Below are positions 21,101 through 28,341 of a DNA stretch of 64,000 nucleotides, in pieces. Numbering within the stretch: the stretch's first letter is position 1; each line of letters starts with the position of its first letter. The notes beneath the pieces were generated by a model. It had not been told where the DNA came from and did not search any database. It worked only from the letters and a program-made list of their open reading frames with translations. The position numbers were made by a program, and so were the translations under genes. The stretch is from Thalassotalea crassostreae (GTDB lineage Bacteria; Pseudomonadota; Gammaproteobacteria; Enterobacterales; Alteromonadaceae): contig NZ_CP017689.1 in NCBI RefSeq assembly GCF_001831495.1, forward strand, positions 2,108,001 through 2,172,000, in the 5' to 3' direction.

Positions 21101-21378
21101 TAAACAGTTTCAGAGTCAAATATAGGGTTAAAAGTAATTCCGCCGTTGTCTGTCTTCCATACCCCACCAGAGCCTACAGCTACATACCATGTTGAGGGAT
21201 CTTTTGAATCCACTTCAATGTCTGCAATACGCCCCGCCATATAAGCAGGGCCAATATTGCGCAACTTCATACTTGCAAACAATTTATCGTTCATTAAACC
21301 ATCTTTGTCTTTTTCAGCAGCATGTAAATTGATGGACGACACAGCAACTAAAAAAGCGACGGATAAAAGAATTTTCAT
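18103..21378 (-). CDS. Secreted sortilin/VPS10-type BNR-repeat (beta-propeller) protein
   Basis: This protein of 1091 residues has a signal peptide (ILLSVAFLVAVSSINLHAA) and then, over about residues 35-720, many repeats of the form S-x-D-G-G-x-T-W (SLDGGNTWKN, TTDGGQTWKN, TTDDGGKTWRK, SDNGGKSWTP, TSDGGKKWNT, TVDGGKQWVE), typical of BNR/sortilin beta-propellers. The last 350 residues are a separate region with charged helices. Such proteins are often labelled glycosyl hydrolases, but I see no catalytic signature; a binding or peptidase-associated role is as likely. It stands alone, flanked on both sides by sucD fragments and carrying a sucD-like terminator, which suggests that it entered between duplicated sucD ends. 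Start ATG 21378 has AGGAG upstream. Confidence 0.75.
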   Translation of the reverse strand: MKILLSVAFLVAVSSINLHAAEKDKDGLMNDKLFASMKLRNIGPAYMAGRIADIEVDSKDPSTWYVAVGSGGVWKTDNGGITFNPIFDSETVYSTGDVTIDPSNSNIIWVGTGENNGGRHLSFGDGVYRSLDGGNTWKNMGLKESEHISDIIIHPTDSNTVWVSSQGPLWSKGGQRGLFKTTDGGQTWKNVLKIDEWTGVTSLVIDSRNPDKLYAATWQRQRTLPAYVGTGKGSAIHTTDDGGKTWRKLSEGLPTTDMGKIGLAISAINPDVVYAAIELNQRKGGFYRSANQGASWTKMSDAVGGGTGPHYYQEIFADPHRFDRVYMASNYTQYSDNGGKSWTPMNVKNKHVDDHAIAFHPTNKDFMLVGSDGGIYETRDGMDKWRFLANMPITQFYKIAVDDSLPFYYVYGGTQDNSSQGGPSRTTKAHGIKNNDWFLILDWDGHQPATEPGNPDVVYGQRQQGNLARFHRQTGEYVSIQPQEKPGEPAERYNWDAPILVSAHDPKRLYHASQRVWRSDDRGNSWQAISADLTKNQNRMHMPVMDRTWSVNSGFDLLAMSNFNTIANIAESPLDENILYAATDDGLIQVTSDGGKKWNTYEIDDIRGIPSTAYINDIRADLFDKDTVYAALDNHKFGDYKPYLIKSTNRGKSWKSIASNLPDKHLVWRIVQDHVNQNLLFIGTEFGLFFTVDGGKQWVELTGDVPTISFRDVQIQRRENDLVAGSFGRGIYILDDYSPLRTITKESLEKEALLFTSRDALWYIPEKLHTDSNGDFEYRADNPEFGATFTYYLRDGIKSLKDIREEKEKKALEKDKFPLYPKWETIETELRESEPSVYLIIKDAKGKVVRKVHAEAKQGLHRVTWDLRMPSANALGTGPSFFGDVGPLVAPGTYTALLYSTANGITRKLAESVNFNVKPLFEEIVPGGVTPQQRTTSLLEVENLRRNVSMASGQVDDLMSKLGSFRIALDRSFSPTSELETKYEELRQAVFAAQEALHGKTASSGMGSTPATISSRLFMIEFARANTWGLTATQKEQMIIVQDALNVLLPRINNLMRQEFPAYKQSLLDAGAPWMPEGLMKEMSDEPVEID

Positions 21379-21561
21379 TTAAATCTCCTGCAAGATATTA
21401 CTTTTGTTATTAGACGTTTATAAGAGCGTTCGATAGAATCTTCATTGTAGACCCGATTAGGTAAAATAGTTCATAAACTTGCACTATGCAATAAACGAGG
21501 GTTTGTCAGTCTATTAGACTTAAGTATTTGACTTATATAATCTTGCACTCAGATTTGCTCT

Positions 21562-21715
21562 AACAACGTTACCGATCTCAGCAAGAGAACGTACAGTTTT
21601 TCACAAGGGTGTGCTTATGCTCCCGAACTAGGGATGGTAATAAGGGAGCGCTTAACACCTGCAGCTTCTAGAGTAGCCGGTCTTTACATTAGCCGTCAGC
21701 AGTACCTTTTAAAAG
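21562..21715 (-). pseudogene. Decayed copy of the sucD 3' end, split by a 50-base insertion
   Basis: Two pieces match the sucD C-terminal coding region on the same strand. Bases 21565-21600 match 21799-21834 almost exactly (CGTTACCGATCTCAGCAAGA and following). Bases 21651-21711 match 21832-21889 with several changes. Between them, 21601-21650 has no counterpart in sucD and is bounded by GCTCCC and GGGAGC. The copy sits immediately downstream of the real sucD and its terminator. It has no start and no open frame. The remaining part of the 396-base gap (21379-21561) holds the upstream region of the sortilin-like gene, with nothing else recognised. Confidence 0.75.
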
Positions 21716-21721
21716 GCGAAT

Positions 21722-21748
21722 AAAAAAGGCCGCTATATAAGCGACCTT
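21722..21748 (-). terminator. Terminator of sucCD
   Basis: The 9-bp stem AAGGTCGCT / AGCGGCCTT (one T-G pair) with loop TATAT and a T-run on the minus strand lies 26 bases after the sucD stop. Confidence 0.85.
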
Positions 21749-21774
21749 CTTTAGATTGATTAGCTAAACAGCTA

Positions 21775-22647
21775 TTACCAACCTGTTTTTTCTTTAAGAG
21801 CGTTACCGATCTCAGCAAGAGAACGTACAGTCTTAACACCAGCAGCTTCTAGAGCAGCGAACTTCTCGTCAGCAGTACCTTTACCACCAGCGATGATAGC
21901 GCCAGCGTGACCCATACGCTTACCTTCTGGTGCAGTAACACCAGCAATGTAAGATACAACAGGCTTAGAAACGTTAGCTTTGATGTATTCTGCAGCTTCT
22001 TCTTCAGCAGTACCACCAATTTCACCAATCATTACGATTGCTTCAGTTTGCTCGTCTTTTTCGAACATTTCTAGAACGTCGATGAAGTTAGTACCTGGGA
22101 TTGGGTCACCACCAATACCTACACAAGTAGATTGGCCGAAACCAGCGTCAGTAGTTTGTTTAACTGCTTCGTACGTAAGAGTACCAGAGCGAGAAACGAT
22201 ACCTACTTTACCTGGCAAGTGAATGTGACCTGGCATGATACCAATTTTAGTTTCACCTGGAGTGATAACACCTGGACAGTTAGGACCAATCATGCGAACG
22301 CCTGTTTGTTCAAGTTTAACTTTCACATCAACCATGTCTAATGTAGGGATACCTTCTGTGATAGTAACGATTAACTCGATACCAGCATCGATAGCTTCTA
22401 AAATTGCATCTTTACAGAAAGGTGCTGGTACGTAGATAACTGTTGCAGTTGCACCAGTCGCTTCTACTGCTTCACGCACTGTGTTGAATACAGGTAAACC
22501 TAAATGTTCTTGACCACCCTTGCCTGGTGAAACACCACCAACCATTTGTGTACCGTAAGCAATTGCTTGCTCAGAGTGGAATGTACCTTGACCGCCAGTG
22601 AAACCCTGACAGATTACTTTAGTATCTTTATTAATTAATACAGACAT
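21775..22647 (-). CDS. sucD: Succinyl-CoA synthetase alpha subunit
   Basis: SucD binds CoA and carries the phosphohistidine of succinyl-CoA synthetase, which makes ATP or GTP and succinate from succinyl-CoA in the TCA cycle. Visible motifs: [16 protein letters not shown] (CoA-binding fold), [24 protein letters not shown] and the active-site His in the MGHAGAII segment. Its 290 residues match the family (289). The start overlaps the sucC stop by one base (TAATG). Two decayed partial copies of this gene lie downstream, at 17972-18075 and 21562-21715. Confidence 0.98.
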   Translation of the reverse strand: MSVLINKDTKVICQGFTGGQGTFHSEQAIAYGTQMVGGVSPGKGGQEHLGLPVFNTVREAVEATGATATVIYVPAPFCKDAILEAIDAGIELIVTITEGIPTLDMVDVKVKLEQTGVRMIGPNCPGVITPGETKIGIMPGHIHLPGKVGIVSRSGTLTYEAVKQTTDAGFGQSTCVGIGGDPIPGTNFIDVLEMFEKDEQTEAIVMIGEIGGTAEEEAAEYIKANVSKPVVSYIAGVTAPEGKRMGHAGAIIAGGKGTADEKFAALEAAGVKTVRSLAEIGNALKEKTGW

Positions 22648-23813
22648 TATTTAGTCTCCGCAGCAGCAACAACTTTTTGTGCAGCATCAGTTAATGACTC
22701 AGCAGCGATGATGTTAACATCAGAGCTTGCTAATACTTCGCGACCAGCTTCAGCGTTAGTACCTTCTAAACGTACAACAACTGGAACAGTTACACCTACT
22801 TCTTTAACAGCAGCGATAATACCTTCAGCGATCATGTCACAACGAACGATACCACCAAAGATGTTAACTAGAACTGCGCTTACATTATCATCAGATAAGA
22901 TGATCTTAAATGCTTCAGCAACACGTTCTTTAGTTGCGCCACCACCTACATCTAGGAAGTTAGCTGGCTTACCGCCGTGTAAGTTAACGATATCCATTGT
23001 ACCCATTGCAAGGCCAGCACCGTTAACCATACAACCAACGTTACCGTCTAGAGCAACGTAGTTTAATTCCCATTGTGCAGCGTGCGCTTCGCGCTCATCT
23101 TCTTGAGATGGATCGTGCATTTCACGGATTTTAGGCTGACGGTATAACGCGTTACCATCTACACCAATTTTACCGTCAAGACAGTGTAAATTGCCTTCGT
23201 CAGTAATAACTAGTGGGTTGATTTCTAATAAAGCGAAATCGTAATCGTTGAACATGTTTGCAAGACCCATGAAGATCTTAACAAATTGCTTCATTTGAAC
23301 AGGGTTTAAACCAAGTTTGAAACCTAATTCACGAGCTTGGTATGCTTGTGGGCCTACTAGTGGATCTATTTCTGCTTTGTGAATTAACTCTGGAGTTTCT
23401 TCAGCAACTGTTTCGATTTCAACACCACCTTCAGTAGAAGCCATGAATACAACCTTGCGAGAAGCACGGTCTACAACAGCGCCTAAGTAAAGTTCTTCAG
23501 CAATATCAGTACAAGATTCAACTAAAATCTTTGATACTGGTTGGCCGTTCTCATCTGTTTGATAAGTAACTAAGTTCTTACCTAACCAGTTTTGAGCGAA
23601 TTCTTTAATTTCTTCTTTAGTTTTAACTAGCTTAACACCGCCAGCCTTACCGCGACCACCTGCGTGAACCTGAGTTTTAACAACCCACATATCGCCGCCA
23701 ATTTTATCGGCAGCTTCAGCAGCTTCTTGAGGTGTATCGCAAGCGAAACCTTCAGAAACTGGTAAACCATATTTAGCGAATAATTGCTTCGCTTGGTACT
23801 CATGTAAATTCAT
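22647..23813 (-). CDS. sucC: Succinyl-CoA synthetase beta subunit
   Basis: SucC holds the nucleotide-binding ATP-grasp domain (N-terminal [30 protein letters not shown]) and the ligase domain ([18 protein letters not shown]). I start it at ATG 23813, giving 388 residues as in E. coli; the frame runs 16 codons further upstream, but that extension has no family counterpart. The usual neighbour upstream, sucB, is about 31 kb away here, so sucCD must have its own promoter within 23814-24102. I could not pick a convincing -35/-10 pair there. Confidence 0.97.
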   Translation of the reverse strand: MNLHEYQAKQLFAKYGLPVSEGFACDTPQEAAEAADKIGGDMWVVKTQVHAGGRGKAGGVKLVKTKEEIKEFAQNWLGKNLVTYQTDENGQPVSKILVESCTDIAEELYLGAVVDRASRKVVFMASTEGGVEIETVAEETPELIHKAEIDPLVGPQAYQARELGFKLGLNPVQMKQFVKIFMGLANMFNDYDFALLEINPLVITDEGNLHCLDGKIGVDGNALYRQPKIREMHDPSQEDEREAHAAQWELNYVALDGNVGCMVNGAGLAMGTMDIVNLHGGKPANFLDVGGGATKERVAEAFKIILSDDNVSAVLVNIFGGIVRCDMIAEGIIAAVKEVGVTVPVVVRLEGTNAEAGREVLASSDVNIIAAESLTDAAQKVVAAAETK

Positions 23814-23996
23814 GGTGTTTCCCAATTGCTTTTTTGAAATGGAGTCAATGTAGCTGCTCAACTATGTATGTATACAATAAGCACGTAAACAAAGGTTTTG
23901 AGTAATTACACTAACTGGTTATAATTTTGCGGTGATTATATAGATAAAGTAAGTCTATTTAAAGCCTATTGTTACAGAATAATAAGGTTTAGTTAC

Positions 23997-24015
23997 AAGG
24001 TTTGAAAAAAACCTT
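23997..24015. other. Short inverted repeat downstream of cobA
   Basis: AAGGTTT and AAACCTT form a 7-bp stem with a 5-base loop, 88 bases after the cobA stop and upstream of sucC. It might end the nitrate operon transcript, but there is no T-run on the minus-strand side. Confidence 0.25.
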
Positions 24016-24102
24016 CGAAACTACCTATTTTATAAGGGATTCTCTAGCATTAGACATTAGTCTACATAAGGTAATCTTTTTGACTGATTTTCAAGTATAT
24101 AA

Positions 24103-25089
24103 CTACGCCGCGGTTAATTCTGTCGAGCAATTTTGATGAGCTAATAAATTCAATTCAACCTGCTGCCTTTTATTTACTACTTCACCAACAATAATAATTG
24201 CAGGCCCGGTTAAGTCATACTTCAATTTTTCCTGTTCGATTGTTGCTAATGTGGCACAGACAACTTGTTGTTTGTTTAATGTGCCTTGGTCGATAATCGC
24301 TATTGGCAAATCGCTACGCATACCGTATTGGATTAATCTTGAGCTAATCTGCGAAACTTTACTTAAACCCATGTAAAATACTAAAGTGTCTTGTTCGTTA
24401 GCAATCGACTTCCATTTTACTTCGTCTCCTTTATCTTTTAGAGATGCTGTTATAAAACGAACTGATTGAGCGCAATCTCGATGAGTTAAAGGAATACCAG
24501 AATAGGCCGCACATCCTGTTGCCGCGGTAATACCAGGTACAACCGCAAACTCAATACCATGCTTTTGTAATATATCGGTTTCTTCGGCAAGGCGACCAAA
24601 GATGCTCGGATCACCACCTTTTAGGCGCACCACTGTGTTTCCAGCTTGCGCATAGGCAAGCATAACGTTACAAATATCATCCTGATGCATACTGTGTTTG
24701 CCACACTTTTTACCAACGAATTCAACTTGTGCATGCTTTGGAAAGAATTCATAAATATCCGGATTTACCAACCAATCAACCATAATAATATCGGCTTTTT
24801 GTAACATTCGGTAAGCTTTCATCGTAAGTAATTCTGCATCTCCACATCCACCACCGATGAGATACACTTGGCCATTTTTATCGGTTGTTTTTATAGCCGA
24901 ATTACTATTGCGATTAGTGAGTTTTTTGCGCCAATATTTGAAAGAGATTATCGATTGGTTATGATTATCTTTTTGCCTCAGCGATGTTTTTTTAAACACA
25001 TGGTTAAGCGCATATTTAAACATATTTTTAAGCATTGGCACCGTTTGTGGCATAGCTCGGTCGCTATGAAAAAAGTTTAATAAAGACAT
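24103..25089 (-). CDS. cobA: Uroporphyrinogen-III C-methyltransferase (SUMT)
   Basis: SUMT methylates uroporphyrinogen III at C2 and C7 with SAM, the first step to sirohaem, the cofactor of NirB. The core (about residues 70-320) has VYLIGGGCGDAELLT, VDWLVNPDI, VRLKGGDPSIFGR and VPGITAATGCAAYSGIPLTHR. The N-terminal 65 residues are a basic extension with no recognised domain, unlike the compact CobA, and there is no CysG-type dehydrogenase/chelatase domain. ATG 25089 overlaps the nasA stop by one base; an in-frame TTG two codons earlier is less likely. Its place at the end of nirB-nirD-nasA-cobA fits sirohaem supply for nitrite reduction. Confidence 0.92.
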   Translation of the reverse strand: MSLLNFFHSDRAMPQTVPMLKNMFKYALNHVFKKTSLRQKDNHNQSIISFKYWRKKLTNRNSNSAIKTTDKNGQVYLIGGGCGDAELLTMKAYRMLQKADIIMVDWLVNPDIYEFFPKHAQVEFVGKKCGKHSMHQDDICNVMLAYAQAGNTVVRLKGGDPSIFGRLAEETDILQKHGIEFAVVPGITAATGCAAYSGIPLTHRDCAQSVRFITASLKDKGDEVKWKSIANEQDTLVFYMGLSKVSQISSRLIQYGMRSDLPIAIIDQGTLNKQQVVCATLATIEQEKLKYDLTGPAIIIVGEVVNKRQQVELNLLAHQNCSTELTAA

Positions 25090-27932
25090 TAGCAACCACC
25101 CATTGTGATGATATTTTCAGGCAGAATGGTTTTAGATGAGTGACCGCTTAACTGAGTTTTATGATCTTTGATCATTTGAGTTAGGTCGGTTTTGCAACTA
25201 CCACAGCCGCTACCGCATTTTAATGTAACAGCAAGCTTTTCTAGATTGTCTGAACCACTCATAATCGCGTCTTCTATTTCCGTTTGGTGGACATTAAAAC
25301 AACTACAAATTTGTTTCCCTTTAAGAAACTCAGCTGCCGGTTCCGATTTCAATATTGCGACTTTATGCTGTTGTGATAATTGCGGTTGTTCAAACACGTG
25401 CTCCAACCAACCGACATTGGTTTCCGGAAAGATCGGCTTGTCACTTTTAATGCTATCAACATTATTCAGATCAAAACATTCAACTATAACCGCTAGTGTG
25501 CCGTCTATTGAGCCAACAAACCTGCCGATACCATCATTAGCCGCGAGTAAGCTTAACCATTGAACTTCTTGCCCTAGCATAGACTTTAATTGCTTTAGAG
25601 TAGATTCAAGAACGATTGTTTCAGCATTATTGTTTGACCGCTCATGCTCTGTTTCTGCTACTAAGTAACTTTGGCAATGTTGATATAAAGTTTTTCGATA
25701 TAAAGCTTTTCCATATAAACTTAACCCAGATACGTCAATGCGCTGTGCGTACTCATTTTTAACTTCAATTTTAGTCAGAAATCTAACATCAATCTTTTCA
25801 ATTGCCACTCTCACCTGTTTTAACTGTGGCTGCTTAGAAACTGGATCTACAACACTTGGGAACAAGTTACTCACATTAGCATCAGAAGCAAATTGTTGAT
25901 TCCAGTGTATTGGCATGAAACACTGGCCTGGCTTAACGTCTTCACTTAAATCGGCTTCTACCATCACTTCACCTACGGATGACTTCGCTTTGATCCAGTC
26001 ATTAGCTTTGATATTCAATCTTTTGCCATCAATAGTATTAATCGATAATTTCGGTACGCTAATGTGTTGGTTCAAATGAGTCGCAGTTGAGGTTCTCGTC
26101 ATTGAATGCCATTGATCACGTATACGGCCAGTGTTGAGCACAAATGGAAACTTAGGCGCCGTTTCTAATTGTGGCAATACCGGAGTTATGGCAATAAAAT
26201 TCGCTTTTCTGCTTTTAGTAGAAAACCTGCCATTAGCAAAAGGTCGGTGATGTAGTTGCGAAGCAGAGGATGATGAACCGCTATCACTAATTGGCCAACG
26301 AGTCGGCATCATGGTATCGAATTGCTGTTTGCTGTTTGGCTTTAACGGTGAAATATCAAGTAGACGTTCGCCTTTACTTGCAATGCCAGTTAACTCACAA
26401 AACTCAGCAAATATTTGATATGGATGTTGGTAATCAAAACCTTTAAAGCCCATTTTACTAGCGACTTCAGAGATTATTTGCCAATCATTTTTTGCTTGTC
26501 CAGGAGCATCTATCATTCCTCTTTGACGAGAGATTACTCGTTCAGAATTAGTGACGGTACCATCTTTTTCAAGCCATGTAGTTGCAGGTAGCTTAACGTT
26601 CGCATACTCAAGTGTGTCGTTTTTCTCTACACAATCAGAGACAACAACCAATTCACACTTGTTTAATGCTGCAATTACTCGCTCTCTATCGGGAAGACTA
26701 ACAACGGGGTTAGTCGCCATAATCCAGATTGCTTTGATAGTACCCTGCTCGATATTCTCAATAATTTCAGTAGCACTTGTTCCCACTTGAGTCGCAATTG
26801 TTGGTGACTGCCAATAAGATTGAACTATCCCTTGATGTTCTTTATTTTCCACTTCCAAATGAGCAGTTAATTGATTACATAAAGCGCCAACCTCTCGCCC
26901 GCCCATTGCATTAGGTTGTCCGGTAATCGAAAATGGGCCTGCACCGGACTTGCCAATTTTGCCCGATGCCAAATGGCAATTGATAATAGAATTACATTTA
27001 TCCGTACCAGAGTTCGATTGGTTAATACCCATTGAATAAAAGCTAATCACATTTTTATGATCAGCAAAAAGACGATAGGCCTGTTCAATGTCAAACGGGT
27101 CTAACTGACAAAATTCGCTAACCTTATCCAAGGTCCAATAATTTGCCTGTGTTAAAGCATCATTAAAACCATTGGTTGAATCTTCGATGTATTGCTGGTC
27201 AATTGCGTCGCTTTCATTCAAATATTTTAGTAATCCATTGTAAAAACCAGCATCACTACCCGGTGCAAGCTGTAGATGAATATCTGCGAGCTCGGTTGTC
27301 GCTGTTTTTCTCGGATCAAGTGCAACAAATTGCAGTTTTGGATTTTGGATTTTAGCGGCCTGCATGCGCTGAAATAATACCGGATGAGTCCAAGCAGCAT
27401 TTGAGCCAACAAAAAATATCACATCGGCTTTTTCTAAATCTTGATATTCACAGGGTACAACATCTTCACCGAATGCTCTTTTATAGCTAGACACGGCAGA
27501 AGACATACACAAACGTGAGTTGGTATCTATGTTAGCGCTACCTATATAGCCCTTCATCAGTTTGTTAGCCAGGTAATAATCTTCGGTTAGTAGCTGTCCT
27601 GAAACATAAAACGCGACCGCATCTTTACCATGCTGGTCAATAATATCATTGAATTTGCTAGCGACATGTTCAGTCGCTTCATCCCAGCTTACTGGTTGTT
27701 GATTTATTTCAGGTTGTAGTAAACGCCCTTTGGTAGCAATCGTGTCGAGCAAACTATTTCCTTTGACACAGACTCTTCCTTGATTGGCAGGGTGTGATGT
27801 AGTGCCCTGAAGCTTTACAGGGCTATCATTATGAATTTCAATATCCAACCCACAACCAACACCACAATAAGCGCAGCTGGTTTGCTTTCTTTCTGCTTTA
27901 AAAGCGACTTGGGCATTACTACTAATCGACAT
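25089..27932 (-). CDS. nasA: Assimilatory nitrate reductase, catalytic subunit
   Basis: This cytoplasmic molybdoenzyme of 947 residues reduces nitrate to nitrite. N-terminal [4Fe-4S] ligands are Cys20, Cys23, Cys27 and Cys55 (CAYCGVGC...GRVCVKGN). The bis-MGD oxidoreductase domain follows (SRLCMSSAVSSYKRAFG, ATNPVVSLPD) and the molydopterin dinucleotide-binding domain is near residues 580-700 (LNTGRIRDQWHSMTRT). A C-terminal BFD-type [2Fe-2S] domain is present (CSCFNVHQTEIEDAI and KCGSGCGSC), the usual entry for electrons in NasA. It starts 8 bases after nirD and overlaps cobA, so it is the third gene of the nirBD-nasA-cobA operon. Confidence 0.96.
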   Translation of the reverse strand: MSISSNAQVAFKAERKQTSCAYCGVGCGLDIEIHNDSPVKLQGTTSHPANQGRVCVKGNSLLDTIATKGRLLQPEINQQPVSWDEATEHVASKFNDIIDQHGKDAVAFYVSGQLLTEDYYLANKLMKGYIGSANIDTNSRLCMSSAVSSYKRAFGEDVVPCEYQDLEKADVIFFVGSNAAWTHPVLFQRMQAAKIQNPKLQFVALDPRKTATTELADIHLQLAPGSDAGFYNGLLKYLNESDAIDQQYIEDSTNGFNDALTQANYWTLDKVSEFCQLDPFDIEQAYRLFADHKNVISFYSMGINQSNSGTDKCNSIINCHLASGKIGKSGAGPFSITGQPNAMGGREVGALCNQLTAHLEVENKEHQGIVQSYWQSPTIATQVGTSATEIIENIEQGTIKAIWIMATNPVVSLPDRERVIAALNKCELVVVSDCVEKNDTLEYANVKLPATTWLEKDGTVTNSERVISRQRGMIDAPGQAKNDWQIISEVASKMGFKGFDYQHPYQIFAEFCELTGIASKGERLLDISPLKPNSKQQFDTMMPTRWPISDSGSSSSASQLHHRPFANGRFSTKSRKANFIAITPVLPQLETAPKFPFVLNTGRIRDQWHSMTRTSTATHLNQHISVPKLSINTIDGKRLNIKANDWIKAKSSVGEVMVEADLSEDVKPGQCFMPIHWNQQFASDANVSNLFPSVVDPVSKQPQLKQVRVAIEKIDVRFLTKIEVKNEYAQRIDVSGLSLYGKALYRKTLYQHCQSYLVAETEHERSNNNAETIVLESTLKQLKSMLGQEVQWLSLLAANDGIGRFVGSIDGTLAVIVECFDLNNVDSIKSDKPIFPETNVGWLEHVFEQPQLSQQHKVAILKSEPAAEFLKGKQICSCFNVHQTEIEDAIMSGSDNLEKLAVTLKCGSGCGSCKTDLTQMIKDHKTQLSGHSSKTILPENIITMGGC

Positions 27933-27940
27933 AACCTACT

Positions 27941-28282
27941 CTATGCTAAGATCTGTACTTGGCCGTTTTCTAAACGCACCGGATAAGTTTTCAACAAAGC
28001 ATCTTCTTGTTGCAAACAACGGCCACTTTTTAAAGAGAACTGCTGTTTGTACAATGGCGATGCGATCACTGGTTCATTAGCGACACTACCTACGATACCG
28101 CGAGAAATAACATTTGCTTTACCAATCGGGCAATAATTTGACACAGCAAACAATTTTTCTTCACTGCGTTCTAAATGAAAAATTGCTACTTGTTGGTCTT
28201 TCACTAATGCACATACGCCAGCGTCTTTAACTAGTGCATCTTGCTCACATACTTCTACCCATTGCTTTTCTACATTACTCAT
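27941..28282 (-). CDS. nirD: Nitrite reductase [NAD(P)H] small subunit
   Basis: NirD is a Rieske-fold protein that partners NirB. Its 113 residues match the family (108 in E. coli). The segment NYCPIGKANVISRGIVG aligns with the region where true Rieske proteins have CxH; here, as in other NirD, no cysteine/histidine pairs for a cluster are complete (ASPLYKQQFSLKSGRC), so it should lack the iron-sulfur centre. It lies 59 bases after nirB and 8 before nasA. Confidence 0.93.
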   Translation of the reverse strand: MSNVEKQWVEVCEQDALVKDAGVCALVKDQQVAIFHLERSEEKLFAVSNYCPIGKANVISRGIVGSVANEPVIASPLYKQQFSLKSGRCLQQEDALLKTYPVRLENGQVQILA

Positions 28283-28341
28283 GAGTTTTCCTTATCTTTA
28301 ACTTTACATTGGAACTTAATATCTAACATTAGTGAGCCAGT

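Noticed and set aside
21601..21650. The 50-base insert as a miniature transposable element
   Set aside because: Only 6-base inverted ends that are not at the exact edges, and no visible target-site duplication or second copy in the window.
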